Under the pieces are notes generated by a model, which saw only the letters and a list, made by a program, of their open reading frames with translations, ran no database searches and was not told the origin of the DNA. From Glomus cerebriforme (lineage: Eukaryota; Glomeromycota; Glomeromycetes; Glomerales; Glomeraceae), in the NCBI GenBank assembly GCA_003550305.1, contig QKYT01000218.1, forward strand, positions 22,627-86,626: a stretch of 64,000 nt of DNA, written 5' to 3'. Both the position numbers and the translations under genes were made by a program. Every line of letters starts with the position of its first letter. Position 1 is the first letter of the stretch. Below, one piece after another: positions 63,801 through 64,000 of the stretch.

Positions 63801-63913
63801 GATCATCCAAAATCGGTGTTCACCCAGATCGGATCTTAAATAAATAACGCGTCCAAGGTCCAACACCACGCACTACACCACGTCTACCTAAATTTTTGAG
63901 TTTAAATTTACCA

Positions 63914-64000
63914 ATGTCTAACTCAAAACCTTCCCTTCGTCCAATTGCTCCTAAACCACAAGAACTTGTACAAAATCCTGGTGTTATAGCCGTAGTAACA
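63914..64000 (+). CDS. 5' end of an unidentified gene, cut by the window edge
   Basis: ATG at 63914 opens a frame of 29 codons (MSNSKPSLRPIAPKPQELVQ, then NPGVIAVVT) that runs off the end. Pro/Ser-rich start, no recognisable domain yet. An ACGCGT box lies 62 bases upstream. Coding is supported by the composition change and ACCAATG start context, but it is short. Confidence 0.5.
   Translation, partial: MSNSKPSLRPIAPKPQELVQNPGVIAVVT

Noticed and set aside
1..64000. tRNA, rRNA or CRISPR arrays
   Set aside because: None seen by eye. Repeats present are satellites or inverted-repeat elements without the spacer pattern of CRISPR, and no convincing tRNA A/B-box pair with cloverleaf was found. A tRNAscan-type run would be decisive.

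Overview
This window is eukaryotic and almost certainly fungal. It is very AT-rich, its genes are cut into many short exons by small GT-AG introns, and it contains two divergent genes of the fungal DUF7918 type. Together with a heavy load of decayed multigene-family and transposon debris and good candidates for minor-spliceosome (U12-type) introns, this suggests an early-diverging filamentous fungus, most likely an arbuscular mycorrhizal fungus of the Rhizophagus type. The organism call is an inference from gene content and composition.

Layout. 1-7.0 kb is gene-poor: tandem repeats around a 600-base N gap, foldback elements, and a broken hAT-type transposase. 7.0-19.4 kb is a gene island: an EF-hand calcium-binding protein (-), a dolichyldiphosphatase-like PAP2 enzyme (+), a Cym1/PreP presequence protease (-), and two head-to-head DUF7918 proteins (- and +). 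19.4-37 kb is a second gene-poor block with a poly(A)-ended insertion, several inverted-repeat elements, an F-box/LRR pseudogene, an array of about 110-bp units that look like exon plus intron, SAM-like and other multigene-family remnants, and a 47-bp minisatellite. 37-64 kb is a second gene island: a small single-pass membrane protein (-), a GCK-III/Nak1-like Ste20 kinase (+), a RAVE subunit Rav1 (+), the DNA polymerase alpha catalytic subunit (-), an MFSD5-like transporter (+), a Rex1/REXO1-type RNA exonuclease (+), a MITE-like element, and the first 29 codons of another gene running off the right edge.

The genes are mostly housekeeping and unrelated: mitochondrial peptide turnover, lipid-linked glycosylation, polarity signalling, V-ATPase assembly, DNA replication, transport and RNA 3' processing. 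There is no operon logic. The most notable observations are two candidate U12-type introns. One, with GTATCCTTTT and TTCCTTAAT, splits kinase subdomain VIII. The other is an AT-AC intron at the very end of Rav1; splicing it replaces an early stop with a plausible terminal exon. Next are a 5.5-copy tandem peptide repeat inserted in the N-terminal part of DNA polymerase alpha, and the exon/intron-like satellite at 28.3-29.0 kb. Exon structures were read by eye, so small errors at splice junctions are possible.
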